A DNA stretch of 64,000 bases from Oxalobacteraceae bacterium (GTDB lineage Bacteria > Pseudomonadota > Gammaproteobacteria > Burkholderiales > Burkholderiaceae_D): NCBI GenBank assembly GCA_030698225.1, contig JAUYNR010000081.1, forward strand, positions 25,322-89,321. Direction: 5' to 3'. The notes below the pieces were generated by a model. It was not told where the DNA came from and did not search any database. It worked only from the letters and a program-made list of their open reading frames with translations. A program made the translations under genes and the position numbers. Below are positions 27,610 through 37,014 of this stretch, one piece after another (position 1 is the first letter of the stretch; each line of letters begins with the position of its first letter).

Positions 27610-29307
27610 TTACTCTCGACCGGATTTCTGTGCCTGCGCACGGATGGCTGACAGCGTCAGCGTCGGGGTGATCACTTCCGGCGACAGGCGGATTTCTATC
27701 ACTGCCGGCAAGCCGCTGGCGCACGCCTGCTCGAACGCGGGGATGAAATCGGCGGTCTTTTCAACCACCGCGCCAAAGGCTCCGAAAGAGCGGGCGAAAG
27801 CGGCGAAATCCGGATTGGTCAGGGCGGTGCCATGCACGCGGGCCGGATATTCGCGCTCCTGATGCATCCGAATGGTGCCGTAGATGCCGTTATTGACGAC
27901 GATGAATATCACCGGCAAGCTGTAATGCATCGCGGTGGCCAGCTCGGAACTGCTCATCATGAAGCAGCCGTCGCCGGCAAACGCCAGCACGGTGCGCTGC
28001 GGATACAGCGATTTGGCGGCAATCGCGGCCGGCACGCCGTAGCCCATCGCGCCGGAGGTCGGCGCCAGCTGCGACTTGAAATGGCGGAAGCGGTGAAAGC
28101 GGTGGACCCAGGTCGCATAATTGCCGGCGCCGTTGCAAATGATTGCGTCGGCCGGCAAATGATCGCGCAGATACAGCATGATCTCGCCCATCTGCACCGG
28201 CCCTTCCACCTGCGGCGGCGTGCTCCAGGCCAGGTAATCGGCATGGGCAATCACCCCCTCGCTCTGCCAGGCTGGCGCTGCGAGCGGGCTTAATTCAGCC
28301 AGCGCCGCGGCAATTTCCGGCATGCCTGAATTGATGGCCAGGGTCGCTGCATACACGCTGCCCAGTTCTTCGGCGCCGGCATGGACATGCACCAGTTGCT
28401 GCTTCGGCACCGGGATGTCGAACAGGCTGTAGCCGCTGGTGGTCATTTCGCCCAGCCGCGGGCCGATTGCCAGCACCAGATCGGCATCCCTGACGCGCTG
28501 CGCCAGCTTCGGGTTGATGCCGATGCCGACATCGCCCGCATACAGCCCATGCGCATTGTCGAACAAATCCTGAAAACGGAACGCGCAGGCGACCGGCAAT
28601 TGCCAGGCTTCGGCGAACCGGCGCAGATCGGTGCAGGCCTGCGGCGTCCAGCCGCTGCCGCCGAGAATCGCCAGCGGCCGTTCGGCCTGCGCCAGCAAGC
28701 CGGACAACTGTTGCAGTGCAGCCGCAGCCGGTGCGGCGGCGACGCGCTGAAAACGGGGTGCGGCAGGCGCACTGACCCGATCGCGCAACATGTCTTCCGG
28801 CAGCGCCAGCACCACCGGGCCCGGCCGGCCGGACACCGCGGTATGAAAGGCCCGGCTCAGGTATTCCGGAATCCGCCTGGCGTCGTCGATCTGCGCGGTC
28901 CATTTGGTCATCTGGCCGAACATCCGGCGGTAGTCGATTTCCTGAAACGCCTCGCGGTCCGTGCAGTCGCGCGCGACCTGGCCGATGAACAGGATCAGCG
29001 GGGTCGAATCCTGATACGCGGTGTGAATGCCGATCGAAGCATTGGTCGCGCCGGGGCCGCGCGTGACCATCGCAATGCCGGGTTGGCCGGTCAGCTTGCC
29101 GTAGGCTTCGGCCATGTTGGACGCGCCGCTTTCGTGCCGGCAAACCCGCAGCGCGATCTGCTCGCGCACGTCGTACAAGGCATTGAGCACGTCCAGATAG
29201 CTTTCGCCCGGCACGCAAAACACTTGTTCGACGCCGTGCACAATCAGGCTGTCGACCAGGATTTTTCCACCGCTGCCGGTGTGAATCGGATCAGTATGCA
29301 TTTTCAT
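27610..29307 (-). CDS. Thiamine-pyrophosphate-dependent enzyme (acetolactate synthase-like)
   Basis: A 565-residue TPP enzyme with the three domains of the acetohydroxyacid synthase family. The catalytic glutamate is in CRHESGAS near residue 60, and the TPP/metal-binding GDGCFMM...VVNNGIYG lies at about residues 445-475. A proper ilvBN partner is not adjacent, and a small regulatory subunit is absent, so a role other than branched-chain amino acid synthesis is likely, for example in decarboxylation of a 2-oxo acid. A LysR regulator is the next gene upstream on the same strand, about 400 bases away. Confidence 0.85.
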   Translation of the reverse strand: MKMHTDPIHTGSGGKILVDSLIVHGVEQVFCVPGESYLDVLNALYDVREQIALRVCRHESGASNMAEAYGKLTGQPGIAMVTRGPGATNASIGIHTAYQDSTPLILFIGQVARDCTDREAFQEIDYRRMFGQMTKWTAQIDDARRIPEYLSRAFHTAVSGRPGPVVLALPEDMLRDRVSAPAAPRFQRVAAAPAAAALQQLSGLLAQAERPLAILGGSGWTPQACTDLRRFAEAWQLPVACAFRFQDLFDNAHGLYAGDVGIGINPKLAQRVRDADLVLAIGPRLGEMTTSGYSLFDIPVPKQQLVHVHAGAEELGSVYAATLAINSGMPEIAAALAELSPLAAPAWQSEGVIAHADYLAWSTPPQVEGPVQMGEIMLYLRDHLPADAIICNGAGNYATWVHRFHRFRHFKSQLAPTSGAMGYGVPAAIAAKSLYPQRTVLAFAGDGCFMMSSSELATAMHYSLPVIFIVVNNGIYGTIRMHQEREYPARVHGTALTNPDFAAFARSFGAFGAVVEKTADFIPAFEQACASGLPAVIEIRLSPEVITPTLTLSAIRAQAQKSGRE

Positions 29308-29494
29308 CTCGAAATCGTTGCAATAAATGGGGGGAAGTGAGTGTTCTGCGCGGCAGGCAATTTAAGTCCGGCAGAGCATTCTTCGCATGGTTCGAAGCTG
29401 AGTATATGTATAAGCGAGGCTTCTGCAAAACCAAAAAAAACCATGACATCATTACCTATGCTCATGCAAATACCCGCGTTATCGCGAAAGGCAT

Positions 29495-29699
29495 GTCCAC
29501 GAAATACACGAAAGGCACGAAAAATGCCAATCACGGCGCGCCTTTGCAGGCCCTCGCGCATTCTTGAATGTTTATCTTACTGGCATGTGTATTTTTAATA
29601 TCTGAATGAAAATATGCGGAAAATGCCATGAAAATCACCATACTCACGCTATTCGTCGTATTGCAGGGCTAATTCGTGCTTTTCGTGTGTTTCGTGGAC
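29495..29699. repeat. Inverted-repeat pair (205 bp) enclosing a 71-bp repeat
   Basis: Left arm 29495-29521 and right arm 29673-29699 are reverse complements at 25 of 27 positions; the left arm reads GTCCACGAAATACACGAAAG at its start. The enclosed 150 bases include repeat copy 5. The structure resembles a small non-autonomous mobile element or two REP-like units in opposite orientation. Similar CACGAAA repeats are common in proteobacteria, as a general recollection. Confidence 0.65.
29577..29646 (+). repeat. 71-bp intergenic repeat, copy 5
   Basis: TTACTGGCATGTGTATTTTT at the left, ATATGCGG in the centre and CCATACTCA at the right. It lies within the inverted-repeat pair. Confidence 0.75.
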
Positions 29700-29711
29700 A
29701 ACTGAAGGAAC

Positions 29712-30596
29712 TCAATCGCCCCGCAGCTCGCCAAGAATCCAGTCGCGGAACTTGATGACGGCCGGCTTGCCGGCGTTTTTTTCTGGATAAGCCAGATAGT
29801 AGGATTGCGGGCTTTTTACCGCAAACGGGAACGGCACCAGCAATTGCTGCTGGCAGATTTCGGTTTCCACCAGAAATTTCGGCATCAAGGCCACGCCTAG
29901 TCCGGCCACTGCGGCTTGGATCACCATCGACAGTTGCTCGAAGCGCGGGCCGGACAGCGCGTTCGGGCAATCCACGCCGACATGATCGAACCAGTCGCGC
30001 CAGGCTTGAGGACGCGTGGTGTGCTGCAACAATGTCATCCGGGTCAGGTCGGCTACGCTGCCGATCTGTTTTCTCAGTGCCCGGCTGCAGACCGGCACCA
30101 CCTCCTCGCCCATCAGGCGCACCATCACCGCGCCGGGCCAGTCCGGTTCGCCGAAGTGGATCGCAGCATCAACCTGGCGCTGGCTGAAATCGAACGGCAC
30201 TATTTCGGTACTGAGATTGAGCAGCACATCGGGATGCGCGGCGGCGAATTTCGGCAGCCGGGGGATTAGCCATTTGATGCCGAAAGTCGGCAGGATTGCC
30301 AGCTTGAGTATGCCGGCCGTGCTGTTGTGGGTCATCGCCTGAAAGGTCGCCATTTCGATCTGCTGCAAGATCGCCGACACCTGCAGCGCATACTCGCGCC
30401 CGGCCTCGGTCAGTACCAGGCGCCGGTTGATGCGCTCGAACAGCCTGCTGCCGAGATACTCTTCCAGCATTGCCACCTGGCGGCTGATTGCGCCTTGCGT
30501 CATGTGCAATTCATGCGCGGCCTTGGTAAACGACAAGTGGCGCGCCGCCGTCTCGAACGCAAGCAGGCAGGAGGTCGATGGAATGCATCTACGCAT
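29712..30596 (-). CDS. LysR family transcriptional regulator (GcvA-like)
   Basis: A 294-residue LysR regulator. The N-terminal HTH covers about residues 10-65 (FETAARHLSFTKAAHELHMTQGAISRQV), followed by the periplasmic-binding-like co-inducer domain. The whole protein resembles GcvA and AmpR-type regulators. It lies upstream of, and on the same strand as, the TPP enzyme gene, which may be a target. The inducer is unknown. Confidence 0.9.
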   Translation of the reverse strand: MRRCIPSTSCLLAFETAARHLSFTKAAHELHMTQGAISRQVAMLEEYLGSRLFERINRRLVLTEAGREYALQVSAILQQIEMATFQAMTHNSTAGILKLAILPTFGIKWLIPRLPKFAAAHPDVLLNLSTEIVPFDFSQRQVDAAIHFGEPDWPGAVMVRLMGEEVVPVCSRALRKQIGSVADLTRMTLLQHTTRPQAWRDWFDHVGVDCPNALSGPRFEQLSMVIQAAVAGLGVALMPKFLVETEICQQQLLVPFPFAVKSPQSYYLAYPEKNAGKPAVIKFRDWILGELRGD

Positions 30597-30633
30597 CGCT
30601 ATGCCGCCGCATCCCTGCCGGCGCCGCGGCCGG

Positions 30634-32007
30634 TCACGGCTTCAGATCGAATACCGCCATCGATTCGACATGGGCGGTATGCGGGAACATGTTGACGACG
30701 CCGGCGTATTTCAGCGTGTAGCCGGCTTCCTGCACCAGCAGTCCGGCATCGCGCGCCAGGGTGGACGGGCTGCAGGCCACATACACGATGCGTTTCGGCA
30801 TCAGCTCCGGATGGCTGCGCCGCAAGCCGGCCAATGCCTGGCATACGGCGAAGGCGCCATCGCGCGGCGGGTCGATCAACAGCCGGTCGAATCTTCCCAT
30901 CGCGATGAAATCCTCGCTGGTGGCTTCAAACAGGTTGCGGCAAAAAAACTGCGTTTTCTGCGCCAGGCCATTCGCCTGCGCATTTTCCAGCGCGCGCTCG
31001 GTCAGTTCGGTGCTGCCCTCGATGCCGACCACTTCGCGGGCCAGGGTGGCAATCGGCAGCGTGAAGTTGCCCAGGCCGCAAAACAGGTCGGCGACGCGAT
31101 CAAAGGCTTGTACATCCAGCAGACGCAGCGCGCGCGCCACCATCACGCGGTTGATATGGTGGTTGACCTGGGTGAAGTCGGTCGGCTTGAAAGGCATCTT
31201 CACGCCGAATTCGGGCAACGCATAGTGCAGCGTCGAAATCTCCGGATAAAACGGCACTGCGGTTTCTGGCCCCTTGGTCTGCAACCACCATTGCACCGCA
31301 TGCAGGTCGGCAAATGCCTTCAGCTTGACTTCGTCCTCCGGGGTCAACGGAGCCATGATGCGCAACACCATCGCCGTCACATCTTCGCCCACCGCCAGCT
31401 CGATCTGCGGCAGCTGGCGCACGATTGTCAGCGATTCGATCAGATGCCGCAGCGGCACCAGCATCTTCGACACATGCGGCGGCAGCACTTCGCAGGTTTT
31501 CATGTCGGTGATGTAGCGCGATTTTTTCTCGTGAAATCCGACCAGCACGCCGCCCTTTTTCGGAACCAGGTTGACCGACAGGCGCGCACGGTAGCGGTAG
31601 CCCCAGGTCGGGCCGTAAATCGGCCGCAGCATGGTTTCGGCACGAATCCGTCCGATATGCCACAGATTGTCTTCCAGCACGCGCTGCTTGGCGGCCACCT
31701 GCGCGGCCGGCTCCAGATGCTGCATTGCGCAACCGCCGCACAGGCCGAAATACACGCACTTCGGCTTGACGCGCAACGCCGACTCGCGCTGGATCGCAAT
31801 CAGCGTCGCCGCTTCCCATTGCGCCTTCTTGCGATAGGTTTGGTAACTGACGCGCTCGCCCGGCAGCGCGCCTTCGACGAAGACCACCTTGCCGGCGCTG
31901 CCGTCTTCATTCCGGAGATGGCCGACGCCGCGGCCATCCATGTCCAGGGACTCGATTTCAATCATGTTAAGCGACATAGGGACACAGTAAAGTTGCGGAT
32001 CCGACAT
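30634..32007 (-). CDS. rlmD: 23S rRNA (uracil-1939-C5)-methyltransferase RlmD
   Basis: A 457-residue SAM-dependent methyltransferase that modifies U1939 of 23S rRNA. The N-terminal TRAM domain is followed by a [4Fe-4S] cysteine cluster, CVYFGLCGGC (about residues 84-93) with a fourth cysteine in KTCEVL. The SAM motif DLFCGLGNF and the catalytic cysteine in YVACSPSTLARD are present. The start is uncertain: I chose the ATG at 32007; a further ATG 10 codons downstream fits the usual TRAM beginning too. Confidence 0.9.
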   Translation of the reverse strand: MSDPQLYCVPMSLNMIEIESLDMDGRGVGHLRNEDGSAGKVVFVEGALPGERVSYQTYRKKAQWEAATLIAIQRESALRVKPKCVYFGLCGGCAMQHLEPAAQVAAKQRVLEDNLWHIGRIRAETMLRPIYGPTWGYRYRARLSVNLVPKKGGVLVGFHEKKSRYITDMKTCEVLPPHVSKMLVPLRHLIESLTIVRQLPQIELAVGEDVTAMVLRIMAPLTPEDEVKLKAFADLHAVQWWLQTKGPETAVPFYPEISTLHYALPEFGVKMPFKPTDFTQVNHHINRVMVARALRLLDVQAFDRVADLFCGLGNFTLPIATLAREVVGIEGSTELTERALENAQANGLAQKTQFFCRNLFEATSEDFIAMGRFDRLLIDPPRDGAFAVCQALAGLRRSHPELMPKRIVYVACSPSTLARDAGLLVQEAGYTLKYAGVVNMFPHTAHVESMAVFDLKP

Positions 32008-32110
32008 CGATCCGAAATTAGAGAATTTATGCAAGGAGTGATTGCATGTCCGGCGTTACGGCAAGACATTGCGTCTGAATACGGAAATGCCGCCCAGGGC
32101 GTTACCCATG

Positions 32111-33127
32111 CTACAGCAGCGAATCCCTTCCCACACCTCTGGCGGCAAGCGAACGCTTCAACTTGTACAGCGCTTCCTGCTGAATTTGCCGGATGCGCTC
32201 ACGCGTCACGCCCATTTCTTCAGCCAGCGTTTCCAGCGTGGCCGGATGATCGTTATCCAGCCCGAAACGGCGTGTAATCACAATCCGCTGCTTGTCTGGC
32301 AATTTATTCAGCCATTCACGCACCAGCACCGTTATTTCGAGTTGCTCGGCACGCGCATCCGGCGCGTCGTCGGTATCGCCAGGCAGCAGATCCATCAAAC
32401 TCGATTGCGGGTCGCCGTCCAGAGGCGCGTCCAGCGAAGTCGCATGTTCGGACAGCGCAAGGATATCCTGCACGTCTTCCACATGCCGGTCGATCAGGTG
32501 CGCAATGTCCTCGACTGTTGCTTCCTTGCCGTCGTGATGCTGCGCTTCCAGATGATATTTCGCCCGCAGGACCTGGTTCAGTTCGCGCACCATGTGCACC
32601 GGCAAACGCACGGTACGGGCCTGGTTCATGATCGCCCGCTCTATGTTCTGGCGTATCCACCAGGTCGCATAAGTCGAGAAACGAAAGCCGCGCTCAGGTT
32701 CGAATTTATCGATGGCGCGCATCAATCCAAGGTTGCCTTCTTCGATCATGTCCAGCAGTACGACGCCGCGGTTGATGTAATGCTTCGCGATGGAAACCAC
32801 CAGGCGCAGATTATGCTCGATCATCTTCTGCCGCGACTCGAAATCCCCCTGCTTGGCCATGGTCGAAAAATGCAGCTCTTCGCTCGCGCTGAGCAGCGGG
32901 CGGGTGCCGATCTGGTTCAGATAATGCTGCGTGGTATCGGTGGAAAGCTCGGCCACCAGCACAATTTTGACTTCATCCGGACTGACCGTCTCGACCGCTT
33001 CCTGATTCTCGTCACCGTCGCCAGGCACGCCATATTCCTCAACCGCACCATCGAATGGCGTCTCGGGAACGTCTTGCGCGTCGTCATCCTGATCCATATT
33101 GCGCGGGTGGTGCGGCTTGTTCATCAT
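32111..33127 (-). CDS. rpoS: RNA polymerase sigma factor RpoS
   Basis: A 338-residue group 2 sigma factor, the master regulator of the general stress and stationary-phase response. It has an acidic N-terminus, region 1.2 ([16 protein letters not shown]), region 2 with [17 protein letters not shown] and [12 protein letters not shown], region 3, and region 4 with [20 protein letters not shown]. It follows nlpD after 6 bases, as in other proteobacteria where the main rpoS promoter lies inside nlpD. The start could be the first or second of two adjacent ATGs. Confidence 0.96.
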   Translation of the reverse strand: MMNKPHHPRNMDQDDDAQDVPETPFDGAVEEYGVPGDGDENQEAVETVSPDEVKIVLVAELSTDTTQHYLNQIGTRPLLSASEELHFSTMAKQGDFESRQKMIEHNLRLVVSIAKHYINRGVVLLDMIEEGNLGLMRAIDKFEPERGFRFSTYATWWIRQNIERAIMNQARTVRLPVHMVRELNQVLRAKYHLEAQHHDGKEATVEDIAHLIDRHVEDVQDILALSEHATSLDAPLDGDPQSSLMDLLPGDTDDAPDARAEQLEITVLVREWLNKLPDKQRIVITRRFGLDNDHPATLETLAEEMGVTRERIRQIQQEALYKLKRSLAARGVGRDSLL

Positions 33128-33133
33128 GAATGA

Positions 33134-34060
33134 TTATCTGCTCGGCAAGAATTTGGATGGATCGACCGGTTTTCCCTGCTGTCGAATCTCGAAGTGAAGC
33201 TTGACTGCGTCCGCATCGGTATTGCCCATTTCAGCGATTACCTGGCCTTTGTTGACGCTCTGACCCTCCTTGACTGTAATAGTTTTGTTGTGTGCGTAGG
33301 CCGACAACAGATTGCTGGTATGTTTGACGATGACCAGATTACCGTAGCCGCGGATCCCGCTGCCGGCGTACATCACCTTGCCCGAACCGGCGGCGATCAC
33401 CTGCTGCCCCAGTTTGCCGGAGATATCGATGCCTTTGCTCTTGCCGTCTTCAAAGACAGCAATAACCTTTCCTTCCGCCGGCCAGATCCAGCCGATCCCA
33501 TCGTCGTCGGCGTCAACCGTTTTGGCGGGCTCCGCTTTCGCCGGAACCGCAGCGGCGGTGGCAGTTGCCGGAGCTTTTGCAGTTGCAGTTGCAGCTTCCG
33601 GCTTTTGCAGCTCGGTCAGCGCGCGCTCCGAATAAGGCCGCTTGTCGCCACGGGGAGCAGTCTTGTTGCCGGCGCTGCCTGATGACGCTGCCGCAGGGGC
33701 CGACAACGCGCGCACCTCGACCCCGGCACTGGCGATACTGCCGGTTTGCGCGCCGCCCGCTTCTGCATCGGGCGGCCGCACGCGCAAGACTTGATCGACC
33801 TTGATATCGTTCGGATTGGCCAAATTATTCCAGACCACAATGTCGCGATAAGCCTGCCCCTGGTCCAATGCGATGCGATACAGGGTGTCGCCTTTTTTAA
33901 CGTTGTAATAGCCGGGGCCGGCAGGGGTCTGCGACCTGGCGGACTCGGTCGTTCCGGTTCCCTGCGCGCGGTCGCTCACGGGTGCAAAATGGCGTGGTGT
34001 GCTGCACGCGGCCAACAGGCCAAGCAATGCCGCTGAGATACTTAAGCGTATTTTATTCAT
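33134..34060 (-). CDS. nlpD: Lipoprotein NlpD (LysM and degenerate M23 domains)
   Basis: A 308-residue outer-membrane lipoprotein that activates cell-wall amidases at the division site. The lipobox is LLAACS (cysteine about 19). A LysM domain lies at about residues 55-100 (YYNVKKGDTLYRIALDQGQ), then a low-complexity linker, then a LytM/M23 domain (about residues 200-305). The zinc ligands of active M23 peptidases are missing: the first motif reads KSKGIDISG without the histidine. This is normal for NlpD. ATG 34060 precedes the signal peptide directly. Confidence 0.94.
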   Translation of the reverse strand: MNKIRLSISAALLGLLAACSTPRHFAPVSDRAQGTGTTESARSQTPAGPGYYNVKKGDTLYRIALDQGQAYRDIVVWNNLANPNDIKVDQVLRVRPPDAEAGGAQTGSIASAGVEVRALSAPAAASSGSAGNKTAPRGDKRPYSERALTELQKPEAATATAKAPATATAAAVPAKAEPAKTVDADDDGIGWIWPAEGKVIAVFEDGKSKGIDISGKLGQQVIAAGSGKVMYAGSGIRGYGNLVIVKHTSNLLSAYAHNKTITVKEGQSVNKGQVIAEMGNTDADAVKLHFEIRQQGKPVDPSKFLPSR

Positions 34061-34110
34061 TCTCTCATTATGTTCATATGGTGCTGCAGCGCATGTCACG
34101 CCTGCAGCAT

Positions 34111-34971
34111 TCATGCTGTTCCCGGACGAAGGGGCACGAAATGGCATGGTTCCAAAGCCACCCTGCTCCACTCCGATTTGCTGATGCGCTCGATTAATTG
34201 CAATTCCTGCTGCCTGGCGCCTATCGGAGCCACCAGGCGTCCGCCCAGAGCCAGTTGCTCCAGCAAGATGCGCGGCACTTCAAGACCGGCCGCTGCCAGA
34301 ATGATGCCATCAAATGGCGCCGCTTGCGGCAGTCCAAGCATACCATCTCCGTAATGCAGCCGGATATTGGCGATGCGCAGCGGGCGCAGGTTGGTCTTGG
34401 CCAGTTCGTGCAGCGGCTTGATCCGTTCGATCGAAAAAACCTCCTTCGCCACCAGCGACAATACCGATGCCTGGTAACCGCAACCGGTGCCGATTTCAAG
34501 CACACGATCCAGGGTGCGGCCATTGCACATGATTTCCAGCATCCGCGCCACGATATACGGTTGCGAGATGGTCTGTTGATAGCCGATCGGAATCGAGGCG
34601 TCCACATAAGCCTGGCCTGAAAAGCCGGGTTCCATGAAAAGATGCCGCGGCACCGCCTCCATTGCCGACAAGACGGCCTGGTCCGTAATGCCCTGCCTGA
34701 CCAGCCTGACCACCATCGCACGCCGCAAAGAGTCCGGCACCAGCGGGGCGCTACGCGCGCCAGCCGCAAAATTGCCCGCTACTGGCTTTGGTACCACAGC
34801 AACCGGCGTCACGCGACCGGCCCGGTACTGGCTATTCTGGGCACTGTTTTTGGTGGCAGTTTGCGGCGTGGCAATTGCATTGGCGGGAGAAGACTTGCCA
34901 TACGACGACTGCAGCGGTTTTTGCGAAAGAGCAGACAGCGAAAGCGGAAACCGCCTGGCCTTGTCGGTCAT
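34111..34971 (-). CDS. pcm: Protein-L-isoaspartate O-methyltransferase Pcm, extended N-terminus
   Basis: Repairs isoaspartyl damage in proteins using SAM. The 286-residue product carries the conserved SAM motif [11 protein letters not shown] and the C-terminal methyltransferase core from about residue 80. The first 75 or so residues are low-complexity (rich in Ala, Ser, Pro, Gln) and unlike the family. The start overlaps the surE stop, which is the classical surE-pcm-nlpD-rpoS order. Confidence 0.94.
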   Translation of the reverse strand: MTDKARRFPLSLSALSQKPLQSSYGKSSPANAIATPQTATKNSAQNSQYRAGRVTPVAVVPKPVAGNFAAGARSAPLVPDSLRRAMVVRLVRQGITDQAVLSAMEAVPRHLFMEPGFSGQAYVDASIPIGYQQTISQPYIVARMLEIMCNGRTLDRVLEIGTGCGYQASVLSLVAKEVFSIERIKPLHELAKTNLRPLRIANIRLHYGDGMLGLPQAAPFDGIILAAAGLEVPRILLEQLALGGRLVAPIGARQQELQLIERISKSEWSRVALEPCHFVPLRPGTA

Positions 34972-35705
34972 GACAAACCTTTCTTGAGCGCATTCAACTG
35001 CGTGGTATGGGTCAGATCGATCTGCAATGGAGTTACCGATACGTGTCCTTTTGCCACCGCGTCGAAATCGGTGCCTTCGCCGGCATCCCTGGCCGCGCCT
35101 GCCGGGCCGATCCAGAATATCTCGCGGCCGTGCGGATCCTGCGCCCTGATCACCGATTCAGATTGGTGGCGTTTGCCCAGGCGGGTGGCAATCAGCGGTT
35201 GCAGTTCATCGTAAGGCCGATTCGGAATATTGACATTGAGCAAATACGGCTTTGGCAATGCATCGAATTGCCGCTCGACGATCTCGCGCGCCACGCGGGC
35301 CGCGGCTTCCAGCTGTTCCCAGCCTTTTTGCACTTGCGAGAAGGCGATCGACGGAATGCCGAACAGAAAACCTTCGGTGGCTGCCGCCACAGTGCCGGAA
35401 TACAACGTGTCATCGCCCATGTTCTGGCCCTGATTAATGCCGGACACCACCAGATCGGGCTTATACGACAACACGCCGGTCAGCGCGATATGGACGCAAT
35501 CCGACGGCGTGCCATTGACGAAATAAAAGCCGTTCTCGGCGCGAAACACCGACAGCGGCCGATCCAGCGTCAGCGAATTGGACGAGCCTGAGCGGTTGCT
35601 GTCGGGTGCCACCACCACGATTTCGGCAATCGCTGCCAGCGCATTGGCCAGAGCGATGATGCCTGGCGCCAGGTAGCCATCGTCATTACTGATAAGGATT
35701 CTCAT
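34968..35705 (-). CDS. surE: 5'-nucleotidase SurE
   Basis: A 245-residue metal-dependent phosphatase that hydrolyses nucleoside and other phosphates in stationary phase. The N-terminal metal motif [12 protein letters not shown] and the N/S segment [16 protein letters not shown] are clear. First gene of the surE-pcm-nlpD-rpoS block. Length is normal. Confidence 0.95.
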   Translation of the reverse strand: MRILISNDDGYLAPGIIALANALAAIAEIVVVAPDSNRSGSSNSLTLDRPLSVFRAENGFYFVNGTPSDCVHIALTGVLSYKPDLVVSGINQGQNMGDDTLYSGTVAAATEGFLFGIPSIAFSQVQKGWEQLEAAARVAREIVERQFDALPKPYLLNVNIPNRPYDELQPLIATRLGKRHQSESVIRAQDPHGREIFWIGPAGAARDAGEGTDFDAVAKGHVSVTPLQIDLTHTTQLNALKKGLS

Positions 35706-35815
35706 GGGACAATTTTACCCGATGCCCTATCCCGAATTTGCATCGAATAAGAGGCAACGCAAAATATTACGCTCAATTAGTCGGACCGCACGGAAAACGA
35801 CCGGGAACACAAGCG

Positions 35816-35886
35816 GCCTTGGTGATGGGTATATTTGAAGTCGATATAGATATATGCGAAAAACCGCCTGTATTTCAATATACTCC
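35816..35886 (+). repeat. 71-bp intergenic repeat, copy 6
   Basis: GTATATTTGAAGTC, then ATATATGCG and then ATATACTCC at the right. The left ATACTG is not preserved. It lies between surE and the PilZ gene. Confidence 0.6.
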
Positions 35887-35938
35887 GGATCTTTTATGAC
35901 ACGAACAGGGCCGGCGGAAGCGGCGCCGGACTACCCGT

Positions 35939-36856
35939 CTAATCGATCTCAGCCAGGGTCTGATGCACGAACGCAGTCAGGATCAGGCGTTCATTGACGG
36001 TCATATCAAGAAACTCAAAACCGTGGTTATACGCGTCGCCGCTCTCGCTCGGCATCACTGAGCGCAGCGCAACTTTCAGGTTCAGCAGCGCATCTTGCTC
36101 GGCCGCATGAATCTTGAAGGCGATCCGTCCCACTGCGCCTTTTAAGCCGATCGCTTGCCTGGACGTGCCCGAGGTTCCGCCCACGCTCAAATCAGTCAGC
36201 GTGGTCGCAAAATTGCGCTCCGGCTGTCCGATGATGACGGCGGCGATGATCTTGACCTGTGCCCGCGAACCCTTGCGGATTACGGTGCCGCGCACCTGCT
36301 GCGGATACGACAGATGCAGGTACGGATATGGCGCATGCACCGATTTGAGGGCTGCTGCGGCAAACGCGTAGGCTTTCTTGCCGGAAAACGAGCGTACGAC
36401 AAAAGCTTGTCCGTTTTGGATGAAGCCGAATTTGCCATCCAGAGTGGGCGCGGTGACCAATACCGACTGGTTCCTGACGAAGCCGATCAGGCGCACCGTG
36501 TAGCGAATCGACGGATTGTCGTGCGCCTGCAGGTATAGCGTCTCGCCCACCCGCCAGCGCAACTCATCCATCGCGACCGTGCTTTCGGCGCCGACATCCT
36601 GCTTGATCTCCGATGACGATTTGCTGTCGTTCTGCCTTGCATCAGGTCTCCTGGGCCCAGTACTGCTCGGCTTGTCCCAGCGGGCATCACGAAAAAAGCC
36701 GCTTTCAATCAGGCCATCCAGCTGATTTTGCGATTCGACGACAAAGCCCGATGCCAGCAACAGTTTGCCACCGGCATCATAGACCGACCACGGCAGCGGT
36801 CTGCCCAGAGCAATCTCGGTAGGCAGAACCGGGGCCAGAGAAGTGAATTTGCGCAT
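35939..36856 (-). CDS. PilZ-domain (c-di-GMP-binding) protein, YcgR-like
   Basis: A 305-residue protein with a C-terminal PilZ domain. The c-di-GMP motifs are present: RKGSR (RxxxR, about residue 193) and DLSVGG (DxSxxG, about residue 223). An N-terminal domain of about 180 residues resembles the YcgR-type regulator. Relatives control flagellar motors or surface attachment in response to c-di-GMP. No motility genes are adjacent. A long proline and serine-rich linker lies near residues 60-95. Confidence 0.78.
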   Translation of the reverse strand: MRKFTSLAPVLPTEIALGRPLPWSVYDAGGKLLLASGFVVESQNQLDGLIESGFFRDARWDKPSSTGPRRPDARQNDSKSSSEIKQDVGAESTVAMDELRWRVGETLYLQAHDNPSIRYTVRLIGFVRNQSVLVTAPTLDGKFGFIQNGQAFVVRSFSGKKAYAFAAAALKSVHAPYPYLHLSYPQQVRGTVIRKGSRAQVKIIAAVIIGQPERNFATTLTDLSVGGTSGTSRQAIGLKGAVGRIAFKIHAAEQDALLNLKVALRSVMPSESGDAYNHGFEFLDMTVNERLILTAFVHQTLAEID

Positions 36857-36934
36857 TTATAAACCTTCAGACTGTTACAGCCATCGGAGCGGCCCTAGCC
36901 GCCCAACCAAAACCCTTGCCTCGCCACCGAATAT

Positions 36935-37005
36935 ATACTGCCATCCAGTAAATGAATACCCGCTTATTTTATCGGCGCAAAACCACCAATTGTGGCATAT
37001 ACCCC
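36935..37005 (+). repeat. 71-bp intergenic repeat, copy 7 (diverged)
   Basis: ATACTGCC at the left, GGCATATACCCC at the right, and the same 71-base length; the core is altered. It lies between the PilZ and DinG-type genes. Confidence 0.5.
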
Positions 37006-37014
37006 TGAAACATC

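Larger units (their letters stand above)
29308..29711. other. Intergenic region with nested repeats
   Basis: This 404-base gap between the TPP enzyme and the LysR gene holds a 27-base inverted repeat pair and a 71-bp repeat copy inside it. I see no gene here. The TPP gene promoter should lie at its left end. Confidence 0.6.

Noticed and set aside
29398..29475. A possible eleventh copy of the 71-bp repeat (CAAAACC, AAAAAAACCATG, ATGC on the plus strand)
   Set aside because: Only short pieces match and the ends and spacing do not fit, so I left it out.
30427..32277. A 616-codon plus-strand frame across lysR and rlmD
   Set aside because: Shadow of two recognised minus-strand genes, no family signal and no ribosome site.
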